Origin: Amycolatopsis sp. cg9
GTDB taxonomy: Bacteria > Actinomycetota > Actinomycetes > Mycobacteriales > Pseudonocardiaceae
Direction: 5' to 3'
DNA length: 64,000 bases
Assembly: GCF_041346945.1 (NCBI RefSeq)
Contig: NZ_CP166850.1
Coordinates: 7,734,501-7,798,500 of the forward strand
Of this stretch, positions 32,802-41,095 are shown in pieces. Below the pieces are notes generated by a model that was not told where the DNA came from, did not search any database, and saw only the letters and a list, made by a program, of their open reading frames with translations. The position numbers and the translations under genes were made by a program. The stretch's first letter is position 1, and each line of letters starts with the position of its first letter.

Positions 32802-33977
32802 CTACACGGCTCCCCGGCGCCGCAACGCTTCCGCGTCGAAGCCGAACTCCGCCAGCACCGCGTCGGTGTGCTCGCCCACGTCCGGTACCGGGTCCATCCG
32901 GGGCGCCCGGCCGGCGACGGTGATCGGCGGCAGCGTCGCGCGGATCGGCCCGGCCGGCGTCGCCACGTCCGCGAACCGGTCTCGCGCCGTCAGCTGCGGG
33001 TGGGCCAGGACGTCGGGCAGCTCGCGGCGGCGGGCGTGCGCGATCCGGCCCGCCGTCAGCCTCTCCGCCAGCTCGGTGCCGGTCAGCCCGGCGAAGACCG
33101 CGTCGATCTCCCGTTCCAGCGCGGGCCGGTTCGCGACGCGGGCGCTGCCGGTCGCGAACCGCTCGTCGGTCACCCACTCCGGCCGCCGGACCGCGTGCTC
33201 GCAGAACGCGGCCCACTCGCGGTCGTTCTGCACCGCCAGCACCAGCTCGGTCCCGTCCCCCGCGGCGAAGGTGCCGTAGGGCGCGATCGCGGGGTGGCTG
33301 GTGCCGGTCCGCGGTGGCGGCGTCCCGCCGTAACCGGCGTAGTAGAGCGGAAATCCCATCCACTCGACGAGCGAGTCGAACAGGCTGACCTCCAGCTCGG
33401 TGCCCTGTCCGGTGCGCTCCCGGTCGTAGAGCGCGGACAGGATGCCGGAGAAGGCGTACATCCCGGCGCCGATGTCCGCGGCCGGGATGCCGCTCTTGGC
33501 CGGCTCCGTCTCCGACCCGGTCACCGAAACCAGCCCGGCTTCGGACTGGATGAGCAGGTCGTACGCCTTCGCATCGCGGTAGGGCCCGCTCGAGCCGTAC
33601 CCCGACACCGAGCACGTGATCAGCCGCGGCCGGGACGCGCGGAGCTCCGCCGCGCCGAGGCCGAGCCGCTCGGCTACACCGGGGGCGAAGTTCTGCACGA
33701 AGACGTCGGCCCGGTCCAGCAGGGCCGCCATCACCTCGCCCGCCGCGTCGCTCTTGAGGTCGAGGGTGATGCTCTCCTTCGACCGGTTGAGCCACACGAA
33801 GTGGCTGGACAGGCCGTGCACGGTTTCGTCGTAGGCGCGGGCGAAGTCGCCGCCGCCCGGCCGTTCGACCTTGAGCACCCGGGCCCCGAGGTCGGCGAGG
33901 TGCCGGGTGGCCAGCGGCGCGGCGACCGCCTGTTCGCAGGACACGACGGTGACGCCGTCGAGGGGCAACGAGAGCAT
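32802..33977 (-). CDS. CaiB/BaiF-family CoA-transferase
   Basis: This 391-residue class III CoA-transferase has the N-terminal PLATRHLADLGARVLKVERPGGGDFAR, SKESITLDLKS and FVQNFAPGVAERLGLG segments, the catalytic aspartate in IPAADIGAGMYAFSG, and the C-terminal DVGEHTDAVLAEFGF. It moves CoA between carboxylic acids through an enzyme-anhydride intermediate. It starts at the ATG directly before LSLPLDGVTVV and overlaps nothing. The acids used cannot be deduced. It could feed the convergent CitE-like enzyme. Confidence 0.87.
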   Translation of the reverse strand: MLSLPLDGVTVVSCEQAVAAPLATRHLADLGARVLKVERPGGGDFARAYDETVHGLSSHFVWLNRSKESITLDLKSDAAGEVMAALLDRADVFVQNFAPGVAERLGLGAAELRASRPRLITCSVSGYGSSGPYRDAKAYDLLIQSEAGLVSVTGSETEPAKSGIPAADIGAGMYAFSGILSALYDRERTGQGTELEVSLFDSLVEWMGFPLYYAGYGGTPPPRTGTSHPAIAPYGTFAAGDGTELVLAVQNDREWAAFCEHAVRRPEWVTDERFATGSARVANRPALEREIDAVFAGLTGTELAERLTAGRIAHARRRELPDVLAHPQLTARDRFADVATPAGPIRATLPPITVAGRAPRMDPVPDVGEHTDAVLAEFGFDAEALRRRGAV

Positions 33978-34012
33978 GGCCGCATCCTGCCACCCGGGAA
34001 CCGACGGCACAG

Positions 34013-34993
34013 TCAGACCGCGCGGGCGATGGCGATGTTCCCGGCGAGCCGCGCGCCGGCTTCGTAGATCATGTACTCGCGGCCCTGGTAGGTCCCGAAG
34101 CTCGGCGCCGCGCACCGCCCGTTGTCCGGCGCCCCGGCCAGCGGGGCGTGGAACACCCCGAGGTGGTCGCGCTTGGAGAAGTCGGTGCCGACCTCGGTGA
34201 TCATCAGCTTCCCGCCGTGGGCGATGTCGGTGTTGTACACGACGTACGTGCTGTTGTTCCGCTCCAGCAGGTGCGGGCCGCCGATGTCCGACGCGCCGAC
34301 GTCGGTGTGCCGCACCAGCGGCGTCTGCGAGAACGTCCACGTCCGCGCGTCGGCCGACCAGCCCCAGCCGATGTCGCGGTGGTTGGTGGTGTTGTTGAGC
34401 ATGAAGACCATGACGTACCGGGCGTTCTTCGCCGGCAGGTCGTGGCGGAACACCCGCGCGTAGGACGTTTCGGTGGTGCCGGCGGGCTGCAGCCGCGTCG
34501 AGAGGACCTCCTTTTCGTAGGTGAAGTGGATGCCGTCGGCCGAACTGGCCAGCCGCGTCACGGTGTTCTCGCCGTGGAAGTACAGGTAGAGCCGCTTGAC
34601 GTCGTCGTTCCACAGGGCGTGCGGGGAGGAGACGTGGCTGACCGAGTACTCACCCGGCCACGAGTTCCCGATGATCGGGTTACCGGCGTACTCGGTGAAC
34701 TCCTCGTCGAGGGAGTTCGCGTACGCCAGGCAGATCCCGCCGGGCGCGTCGTGCGGGGCGTAGTAGAGGTAGTACGCGCCGAGCGCGCCCGGGATGCGGC
34801 CGGCGGTGCCGCGCACGCAGGGGAAGATGAGTTCACCGGTCGGGTTGTACCGCAGCTTGCTCTTCACGAGGGCGAGCCGCTGGTAGCGGTAGTCCGGGAA
34901 ACCGGCCGGCGCCGCGGTCGCGGCCCCGGGCAGCAGCGCGGCCGCACCGAGCGCGGCGGTTCCGGCCAGCAGGCCGCGGCGGGTGAGGGTCAT
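34013..34993 (-). CDS. Tat-exported beta-propeller protein, GH43-like
   Basis: This 326-residue protein has a Tat signal (TLTRRGLLAGTAALGAAALLPG). The mature part shows repeating blade-like strands, such as GAYYLYYAPHDAPGGICLAYANSLDEEFTEYAGNPIIG, HVSSPHALWNDDVKRLYLYFHG and GASDIGGPHLLERNNSTYVVYNTD. This is typical of five-bladed GH43/GH32-type or related propellers that handle plant or microbial sugars. I could not identify the full catalytic triad, so a non-catalytic or divergent member is possible. AAGGAG lies five bases before the ATG. Confidence 0.6.
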   Translation of the reverse strand: MTLTRRGLLAGTAALGAAALLPGAATAAPAGFPDYRYQRLALVKSKLRYNPTGELIFPCVRGTAGRIPGALGAYYLYYAPHDAPGGICLAYANSLDEEFTEYAGNPIIGNSWPGEYSVSHVSSPHALWNDDVKRLYLYFHGENTVTRLASSADGIHFTYEKEVLSTRLQPAGTTETSYARVFRHDLPAKNARYVMVFMLNNTTNHRDIGWGWSADARTWTFSQTPLVRHTDVGASDIGGPHLLERNNSTYVVYNTDIAHGGKLMITEVGTDFSKRDHLGVFHAPLAGAPDNGRCAAPSFGTYQGREYMIYEAGARLAGNIAIARAV

Positions 34994-35059
34994 GGCGGCT
35001 CCTTCGTCGTCGAAGTGTGCCGTGACGGTGGCATTGTGGAGTGGGCTAGGTCAAGGGAG

Positions 35060-35071
35060 TGATACGTATTA
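35060..35071. promoter_or_regulatory. Palindrome around ATACGTAT, possible operator
   Basis: GTGATACGTATTAC is a 14-base near-palindrome with a perfect ATACGTAT core. It lies about 70 bases upstream of the propeller gene start and is AT-rich against its surroundings. LacI-type operators have similar symmetry, but no regulator is adjacent. Confidence 0.3.
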
Positions 35072-35138
35072 CTGACTCCGGGGCAGCGGCGGGGGAGTTT
35101 CGGGCACTCCGACCTTCAGCCGAGACGGCGGACGCTGC

Positions 35139-36413
35139 TCACTTCGCTCGCCAATTCGTCATCAGACCCGTTCCGCGGGCTGTCCTGATCCACGACTCGA
35201 GCGCCTGCCGGACGACGACGCTGATCGATTCGGCGATGGGCGCCCCGGTGAGCCCTTCGGTCAGGTAGTGCATCACGGCGGCGTTGAACGCATTGTTGCG
35301 GCCGGGCACGTCTCGCGCCGGCGGGAGTCCCGGGGTCACCGAAACGGCCGGCAGCAGCTCGTTGTCCAGAACGATGTGCGCCGAAGTCGCCTCCGCGGCC
35401 GCGTGGCCACGGACGATCGTGACCCGGGGGAGCTTCCCGCTCGCTGCGAACTTCTGCAGGGTCTCCTCCGGCGTGGCTTGGGCGTCGGCCTCGACGTCGG
35501 CCGTCGCCATCAGCCGGCAGAGCTCGGGGAGGGTGCAGATGTACAGGTCGATCAGCCTCCGGTTGAACGCCTCGAGCAGGGCGTTCGCGGCGCCTTGGTG
35601 GTCTTCGGGCAGGAACCGGCCGTGGTCGACGCAGACGAGAAGGTTCGGCGACAAGTTCTCGAGGGCATGGCAGAGCTCCCTGTGGAGCCCGGTTCTGAAG
35701 TAGCCCGATATGTGCAGGACGCCCCCGCGACTGGTCTTCTTGACCATCTTGCTCAGGAGTGGTTCCCAGTTGAAACCGCCCAAAGCTCCTTTGTGGGTGA
35801 ACGTCGTGCGGTATGAACTGTCCGCCTGCAGCAGATGCAGGGAAACGCCTGATTGCGCGTGCGCATCATTTTGGTAGTGGGCACGCCTGATCCACTTTTC
35901 CTCGCTCAGTTTACCGCGCAGCTCGTCGCTGAGTGCGGTCTGTTCGCCGAGCCGGGAGTACAGATAGCTCCGGTGGTCGAAGTTCTGGTGCAGGTAATGG
36001 CCGACGTAGCACGCCGACCCGCCGCAATCGTACCGGATCTGATCGAGTGTGCTGTATTCGTAGTTGTCGAGGCGCTTGACGCTGATCGGCTGGACCATGA
36101 GGTCCAGGTAGACGCCGCCGAGGATGAAGAAGCCTGGCCGCCATGCCTTCCGAACGGCATCCAGCCTCCACTCCAGGGTGGTGTCGCGACGTGACAGCCC
36201 GGCTCTGCTTCTCCAGCTGGGGTAAAGCTGGTCCGCGCTGCGTCGCAGCAGCGACTCGGCTGCTTCCGGTAGCCGCTTCAACAGATTTCTGGCCAGGGAA
36301 AGCAGGGGTTCGCGAAATAAACGAACAAGAACGGCTGCGATGATGAAGGCGGTCAACTTGAGTGAGACATCGCTGAGGATGATCTTGTTCAGGAAGTTCC
36401 AGAACTGTGTCAT
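35139..36413 (-). CDS. Membrane-anchored PfkB-fold protein with lost catalytic aspartate
   Basis: This 424-residue protein has one N-terminal membrane helix (about residues 20-36, LKLTAFIIAAVLVRLF) and a basic juxtamembrane segment. Its body follows the ribokinase/PfkB plan: GGVYLDLMVQP, a YDCGGSACYVGHYL segment where GG..xN.A is usual, SYLYSRLG, a central VCVDHGRF and DLYICTLPELCRLM, then VTIVRGHA and DVPGRNNAFNAAVMHYL. The last motif aligns with the catalytic GAGDAF, but the aspartate is Asn374 and the anion-hole glycines are changed, so phosphotransfer is unlikely. Codon use is less GC-rich than the neighbours. AGGAG lies six bases before the ATG at 36413. A sugar- or nucleoside-sensing role at the membrane is inferred. 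Confidence 0.6.
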   Translation of the reverse strand: MTQFWNFLNKIILSDVSLKLTAFIIAAVLVRLFREPLLSLARNLLKRLPEAAESLLRRSADQLYPSWRSRAGLSRRDTTLEWRLDAVRKAWRPGFFILGGVYLDLMVQPISVKRLDNYEYSTLDQIRYDCGGSACYVGHYLHQNFDHRSYLYSRLGEQTALSDELRGKLSEEKWIRRAHYQNDAHAQSGVSLHLLQADSSYRTTFTHKGALGGFNWEPLLSKMVKKTSRGGVLHISGYFRTGLHRELCHALENLSPNLLVCVDHGRFLPEDHQGAANALLEAFNRRLIDLYICTLPELCRLMATADVEADAQATPEETLQKFAASGKLPRVTIVRGHAAAEATSAHIVLDNELLPAVSVTPGLPPARDVPGRNNAFNAAVMHYLTEGLTGAPIAESISVVVRQALESWIRTARGTGLMTNWRAK

Positions 36414-36593
36414 GGTCAACTCCTGCGTTGCCGCTCGAATATCCGGCGAGTGTGGTTTGAAGGGTCGTGGTGATGGGATCCCGTGTTACAGCAGCGGTCT
36501 CGATTCCGTCACGTTCGGCTCGCCGGGGTGTAATCCGTAACTCGGCCGCCGGCGCAGGCGATTCCGATGGCACTCGCCTGCCGAGGAGGTCCG

Positions 36594-37214
36594 ATGAAAC
36601 CGTTCTTTTGTCACGCGAATCGTCCGATCGGCGTCGCCCTCGAGGTGGTCGCTGTCGCCGGATTGCTGGGCATCGCCGGGGCGATGACTTCCGCGCCGGC
36701 CGACGCGGCTCCCGGGCGGACCAGCCGCGGCGACGCGGAAGCCGTCCTGCGCGCGAGCGGTGCCGGCGGAGCCGCCATCCGGAACCACCACGTGGTCGGC
36801 GGTGGCTCGCCGGCCGACATCGACGGGCGGGTGTCCATTCGCGTGCTGCCGTCGGTGGACGGCCGCCACTACTGCCAGGACGACTGGCACGTCATCCTGG
36901 TGGCGGAAATCAGCGGCGGGGACAAGTCGTTCACCATGCAGAACGCCAAGGCGGAATCGGACGCCGTACGGCTGGAGTTCTTCCTCGACGGCTCCCCGCT
37001 GGCCACCGAGCGTACGTCGGTCAAGCGGTTCCTGGACCCGGGCCGCTTCGAGTTCGACGAGGCGTACTACTTCCAGCAGGGCGCGATCATGGCACCCGGT
37101 GATCTGACGGTCGGCGCGCATTCGTTGCGGGTGGTCGCCACCGACCCGGCCGGCGGCGGGGAAAACGAGATCACGGTCTGGATCGACGCCACGGGCACCG
37201 GCACCTGCCTCTGA
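36594..37214 (+). CDS. Secreted protein of unknown function
   Basis: This 206-residue protein has a basic start, a long hydrophobic run (VALEVVAVAGLLGIAGAMTSA) and a likely cleavage near APADAA. The mature part of about 170 residues looks like a beta-sandwich, with YCQDDWHVILVAEISGG, VRLEFFLDGSPLATERTSVKRF and LTVGAHSLRVVATDP. It has a cysteine near residue 98 and one at the C-terminal GTCL that may form a disulfide. No family is recognised. GAGGAGG precedes the ATG. It is divergent from the PfkB-like gene across 180 bases, so a shared promoter region is possible. Confidence 0.65.
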   Translation: MKPFFCHANRPIGVALEVVAVAGLLGIAGAMTSAPADAAPGRTSRGDAEAVLRASGAGGAAIRNHHVVGGGSPADIDGRVSIRVLPSVDGRHYCQDDWHVILVAEISGGDKSFTMQNAKAESDAVRLEFFLDGSPLATERTSVKRFLDPGRFEFDEAYYFQQGAIMAPGDLTVGAHSLRVVATDPAGGGENEITVWIDATGTGTCL

Positions 37215-37315
37215 GTCCGGTGCTCAGGAGCCTCGGCGGCTCCACCGGGGCCCGCTGGCCGTCCCAGCAGGCGCGCGGCCAGCGCACCCGGCCATCCGGG
37301 TGATAGGAATGGCCG

Positions 37316-38638
37316 GTGACCGAACCGAACACCATCGAAGCCGCCGCGGCCGAGGCCGTCACGCTGACCAGTGAGCTCATCCGGATCGACACCACCAACA
37401 CCGGGGATCCCGACACGCTGGTCGGTGAGCGGGCGGCGGCCGAGTACGTCGCGGAGAAGCTGACCGACGCCGGCTACGAGATCACCTACGTCGAGTCGGG
37501 CGGGAAGAACCGGCACAACGTGATCGTCCGGCTCGAAGGCGCCGATCGGTCCCGGGGTGGGCTGCTGATCCACGGGCACCTCGACGCCGTGCCCGCGGAC
37601 CCGTCGGAGTGGTCGGTCCACCCGTTCTCCGGTGCGGTCCAGGACGACTACGTCTGGGGCCGCGGCGCGGTCGACATGAAGGACATGTGCGGGATGGCGC
37701 TCGCGCTGGCCCGGCACTACAAGCTGAACGACGTGGTGCCGCCGCGGGACCTCGTCTTCGCCTTCCTCGCCGACGAAGAGGCCGGCGGCAAGTACGGCGC
37801 GCAGTGGCTGGTCGAGAACCGGCCGGAGCTGTTCGAGGGTGTCACCGAGGCGATCAGCGAGGTCGGCGGCTTCTCGATCACGCTCAAGGACGACGTCCGC
37901 GCCTACCTCATCGAGACGGCGGAGAAGGGCATCCGCTGGATGAAGCTGCGCGTGCGCGGCACCGCCGGCCACGGGTCGATGATCCACCGCGACAACGCCG
38001 TCACCAAGCTCGCCGAGGCCGTCGCGAAGCTCGGCAACCACCGCTTCCCGCTGGTGCTCACCGAATCCGTGAAGGAGTTCCTCGCCGGCGTCACCGAGAT
38101 CACCGGCTGGGACTTCCCGGAGGACGACCTCGAAGGCTCGGTCGCCAAGCTGGGCAACATCTCCCGGATGATCGGCGCGACCCTGCGCGACACCGCCAAC
38201 CCGACCATGCTGACCGCCGGGTACAAGTCGAACGTCATCCCGTCGGTCGCCGAGGCCGCGGTCGACTGCCGGATCCTGCCGGGCCGGCTCGAGGCCTTCG
38301 ACCGCGAGCTCGACGAGCTGCTCGGCCCGGACATCGAGAAGGAGTGGATGGAGCTGCCGCCGGTCGAGACGACGTTCGACGGCGCGCTCGTCGACGCGAT
38401 GACCGCCGCGGTGCTGGCCGAAGACCCGGGGGCGAAGACGCTGCCGTACATGCTCTCCGGCGGCACCGACGCCAAGTCGTTCCAGCAGCTCGGCATCCGC
38501 AACTTCGGCTTCGCGCCGCTGAAGCTGCCCGCGGACCTCGACTTCTCGGCACTCTTCCACGGCGTCGACGAGCGGGTCCCGGTCGAGGCGCTGAAGTTCG
38601 GCACCCGCGTGCTGGACCGGTTCCTGCGCACGTCCTGA
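37316..38638 (+). CDS. M20-family metallopeptidase
   Basis: This 440-residue enzyme shows the M20 metal ligands in order: IHGHLDAVP, RGAVDMKDMCGMALAL, FLADEEAGGKYGA and the last histidine near GTDAKSFQQLG. The DapE/ArgE/carboxypeptidase group hydrolyses N-acylated amino acids or dipeptides with two zinc ions. A GTG start lies a few bases after a short purine run. Its stop overlaps the ATG of the alpha/beta hydrolase (TGATG), so the two are co-translated. The substrate is unknown; a dipeptidase or N-acyl-amino-acid hydrolase is likely. Confidence 0.87.
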   Translation: MTEPNTIEAAAAEAVTLTSELIRIDTTNTGDPDTLVGERAAAEYVAEKLTDAGYEITYVESGGKNRHNVIVRLEGADRSRGGLLIHGHLDAVPADPSEWSVHPFSGAVQDDYVWGRGAVDMKDMCGMALALARHYKLNDVVPPRDLVFAFLADEEAGGKYGAQWLVENRPELFEGVTEAISEVGGFSITLKDDVRAYLIETAEKGIRWMKLRVRGTAGHGSMIHRDNAVTKLAEAVAKLGNHRFPLVLTESVKEFLAGVTEITGWDFPEDDLEGSVAKLGNISRMIGATLRDTANPTMLTAGYKSNVIPSVAEAAVDCRILPGRLEAFDRELDELLGPDIEKEWMELPPVETTFDGALVDAMTAAVLAEDPGAKTLPYMLSGGTDAKSFQQLGIRNFGFAPLKLPADLDFSALFHGVDERVPVEALKFGTRVLDRFLRTS

Positions 38639-39531
38639 TGACCGGCTTCGCGCTCGCCGACGGAACGTCCCTGCAGCTCATCCGCAGGGGCGACCCGGCC
38701 GCGCCGGTGACCGTCGTGTTCGTCCACGGCTACGCGCTCGACCAGCGCAGCTGGGGCCGGATCGCGCCGCTGGTCCCGGACGCGGCCGAGGGGCCGGTGG
38801 CCGTGCTGACCTACGACCAGCGCGGCCACGGCGGTTCCGGGCGGGCGCGGCGCGGCACCGCGACCATGGCGCAGCTCGGGGACGACCTCGCCGAGCTGCT
38901 CGGGCGCGAAGTGCCGGACGGGCGGGTGGTGCTCGTCGGCCACGACATGGGCGGCCTGGCGATCATGTCGCTGTCCCAGCGGCACCCTGAGCTGTTCGCC
39001 GCGCGGGTGTCCGGCCTGGTGCTGCTGGCGACGTCGTCGGGGACGCTGGCCACCGAGGTGTCGGCGGCCTGGCCCAGCGCGCTGGGGAAGCTGGCGCGCG
39101 ACCTCGAAGCGGTACTCGGCTCGAAGCTGTTCGGCGTCGTGCGCGAGCACACCAGCCGGGCGGTCAGCGCGGGCCTGCGCTGGTGGCTCTTCGGCGACGA
39201 CCCGGACCCGGAGCTGGTCGAGCTGACCGTGAAGATGATCCGCGGCAACTGGCCGCACACCGTCTCGCTCTTCCGCCCGGCACTGGACGCCTACGCGCGC
39301 GACGCGGCGCTGGCGCAGGTGAGCGGGGTGCCGGTGACGGCGATCGTGGGGGAGCGGGACCGGATCGTGCGGGCCTCCGACGTCGAGCAGTGGGCCGGCG
39401 GGCTCGACGACGGGACCGCCGTGGTGCTGCCGGGCGTCGGGCACGTCGTCCCGCTGGAGGCCGCGGCGCAGGTGCTGCCGCGGGTGGTCGCCCTGGTCAA
39501 CGCCAGCCACCGACAAGACGAGAGTTCTTGA
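38638..39531 (+). CDS. Alpha/beta hydrolase with GHDMGG nucleophile elbow
   Basis: This 297-residue protein has FVHGYALDQRSW, TYDQRGHGGSG and a nucleophile elbow VGHDMGGLAI in which Asp103 replaces the usual serine, as in epoxide hydrolases and haloalkane dehalogenases. Late motifs GERDRIV and GVGHVVPLE supply the acid and His. The family normally adds two cap tyrosines for epoxide hydrolases, which I could not confirm. The start overlaps the M20 stop, and the stop lies inside a candidate operator for the next gene. The aspartate suggests an alkyl-enzyme ester mechanism. Confidence 0.75.
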   Translation: MTGFALADGTSLQLIRRGDPAAPVTVVFVHGYALDQRSWGRIAPLVPDAAEGPVAVLTYDQRGHGGSGRARRGTATMAQLGDDLAELLGREVPDGRVVLVGHDMGGLAIMSLSQRHPELFAARVSGLVLLATSSGTLATEVSAAWPSALGKLARDLEAVLGSKLFGVVREHTSRAVSAGLRWWLFGDDPDPELVELTVKMIRGNWPHTVSLFRPALDAYARDAALAQVSGVPVTAIVGERDRIVRASDVEQWAGGLDDGTAVVLPGVGHVVPLEAAAQVLPRVVALVNASHRQDESS

Positions 39532-39541
39532 CAACTTCTCT
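39521..39541. promoter_or_regulatory. Palindromic site over a -35 box, candidate ArsR operator
   Basis: The site reads AGAG-N3-TTG-N-CAA-N3-CTCT and contains TTGACA at 39528-39533. It overlaps the stop of the upstream hydrolase and lies about 20 bases before the ArsR ATG, where an autorepressor would sit. Confidence 0.45.
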
Positions 39542-39562
39542 GTTCGGTACGAAGCTGAGCGC

Positions 39563-40162
39563 ATGTTCTCCGTGGCGGTGATCGAAGACCCGGCCGCGGC
39601 CGAGGTGTCGCTGGACCCGATCCGCGCGCGGCTGCTGGCCGAGCTGGCCGAACCCGCGTCCGCGACGATGCTCGCGGCCCGGGTGGACCTGCCGCGCCAG
39701 AAGGTCAACTACCACCTGCGCGCGCTGGAGGCGCACGGCCTGGTGGAGCTGGTCGAGGAGCGGCGGAAGGGCAACGTCACCGAGCGGATGATGCGGGCGA
39801 CCGCGGCCTCGTACGTCATTTCGCCGGCCGCGCTCGCCGCGGTCCAGCCCGACCCCGCGCAGTCGCCCGACCGGCTCTCGGCCCGGTGGCTGCTCGCGGT
39901 GGCCGGCCGGCTGGTGCGGGACGTCGGCCTGCTCATCACCGGCGCGGCCAAGGCGAAGCAGCGGGTCGCGACCTTCGCGCTCGACGGTGAAGTGCGGTTC
40001 GCCTCGCCCGCCGACCGGGCCGCGTTCGCGGAGGAGCTGACCACGGCGGTCACCACGCTGGTGGGCAAGTACCACGACGAAGCGGCCGAGAAGGGCCGCG
40101 GCTACCGGGTGGTCGTCGCCGTCCACCCGAGCATCCCGGAGGAGACCGCCAGTGGGGCGTGA
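39563..40162 (+). CDS. ArsR-like winged-helix regulator
   Basis: This 199-residue protein has a winged helix at its N terminus: DPIRARLLAELAEPASATMLAARVDLPRQKVNYHLRALEAHGLVELVEERRKGNVTERMM. The rest is a longer C-terminal domain than in short ArsR proteins. No metal-binding cysteine pair is visible, so it is not a metal sensor of the usual kind. Its stop overlaps the start of the SRPBCC gene by 11 bases. ArsR-SRPBCC pairs are common in actinobacteria and the regulator probably controls both. A palindromic site upstream may be its operator. Confidence 0.85.
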   Translation: MFSVAVIEDPAAAEVSLDPIRARLLAELAEPASATMLAARVDLPRQKVNYHLRALEAHGLVELVEERRKGNVTERMMRATAASYVISPAALAAVQPDPAQSPDRLSARWLLAVAGRLVRDVGLLITGAAKAKQRVATFALDGEVRFASPADRAAFAEELTTAVTTLVGKYHDEAAEKGRGYRVVVAVHPSIPEETASGA

Positions 40163-40874
40163 GTTCGAGCTGACCGACGTCGCCGAGGTCGGCGCGACGC
40201 CGGAGCAGGTGTGGGAAGCCATCGCCACCGGGCCGGGCATCGACTCGTGGTTCATGGGCCGCAACGAGGTCGAGGGCGGCACCGGCGGCGTGGTCCGCGG
40301 CGCGTTCGGCGGGTATCGGCCCGAGTACCGCATCCGCGAATGGGAGCCGCTGGAGAAGCTCGTCTACGGCAGCGACCCGGCGCCGGACGGGCGGACGATC
40401 GCCTACGAGTTCCTCGTCGAGGGCCGGGACGGCGGCAGCTCGGTCGTCCGGTGCGTCACCAGCGGCTTCCTGCCCGGCGACGACTGGGAGGACGAGTTCG
40501 AGGCGATGACCGCGGGCGGCGCGCTGTTCTTCCGCACGCTCGTCGAGTACGTCACGCACTTCGCCGGCCGCACGGCGGTCCCGGTCACGGTGTTCGGACC
40601 GCCGGTGGGGGACTGGGACGAGGCGTGGGCGCGGCTCGGAACGGCGCTGGGACTGCCCGCGAGACCCGCGGTCGGCGACCGGGTGTCACTCGGCGGCGTC
40701 GTCTACGCGGCCAACGACCAGACGGTGGGAATCCGGACCCCGGACGCGATGATCCGCTTCATGGAGGGCTTCCACGGCCCGATGGTCGCGGCCCACCACG
40801 TCTTCACCCCGGGCGCGGACGCCGAGGCCGAGGAGAAGACCTGGAGCGAGTGGCTGAACCGGGTGTTCGGCTAG
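40152..40874 (+). CDS. SRPBCC (START/Bet v1-like, AHSA1-type) domain protein
   Basis: This 240-residue protein begins REFELTDVAEVGATPEQVWEAIATGPGIDSWF, the AHSA1-like SRPBCC pattern, with GGRYRPEYRIREWEPLEKLVY-type strands after it. The second half (about residues 150-240) adds an extra conserved segment ending in NRVFG. Such proteins bind hydrophobic ligands. The GTG start is inside the regulator gene, so translation is coupled. Its TAG stop and the TAG of the convergent DUF5703 gene share the four bases CTAG. Confidence 0.85.
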   Translation: MGREFELTDVAEVGATPEQVWEAIATGPGIDSWFMGRNEVEGGTGGVVRGAFGGYRPEYRIREWEPLEKLVYGSDPAPDGRTIAYEFLVEGRDGGSSVVRCVTSGFLPGDDWEDEFEAMTAGGALFFRTLVEYVTHFAGRTAVPVTVFGPPVGDWDEAWARLGTALGLPARPAVGDRVSLGGVVYAANDQTVGIRTPDAMIRFMEGFHGPMVAAHHVFTPGADAEAEEKTWSEWLNRVFG

Positions 40875-41095
40875 GTCGGGAGACCGCCGGGCAGGCTCTC
40901 CTTGGTCTTCTTGCGGCGCAACCAGACCCTGCGCGTGCCGTCGGCGTAGAGCCGCACGGTGCGCAGTTCCCAGCCCGCGAACTCCGCGTGGATGGAGAGC
41001 TGGATCGCCGCCGCACGCCGGGACACACCCGGGGGGAGGTGCAGGCGGCGGTACTCCCAATCCCCTTCGACCACCGCCTCGCTGACCGTCGTCAT
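40871..41095 (-). CDS. DUF5703 small protein
   Basis: This 74-residue protein matches the actinobacterial DUF5703 family: EGDWEYRRLHLPPGVSRRAAAIQLSIHAEFAGWELRTVRLYADGTRRVWLRRK. It has no signal peptide. Its function is unknown. Its ATG overlaps the stop of the lipoprotein gene (ATGA), so the two are co-translated. The stop shares CTAG with the convergent SRPBCC gene. Confidence 0.85.
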   Translation of the reverse strand: MTTVSEAVVEGDWEYRRLHLPPGVSRRAAAIQLSIHAEFAGWELRTVRLYADGTRRVWLRRKKTKESLPGGLPT

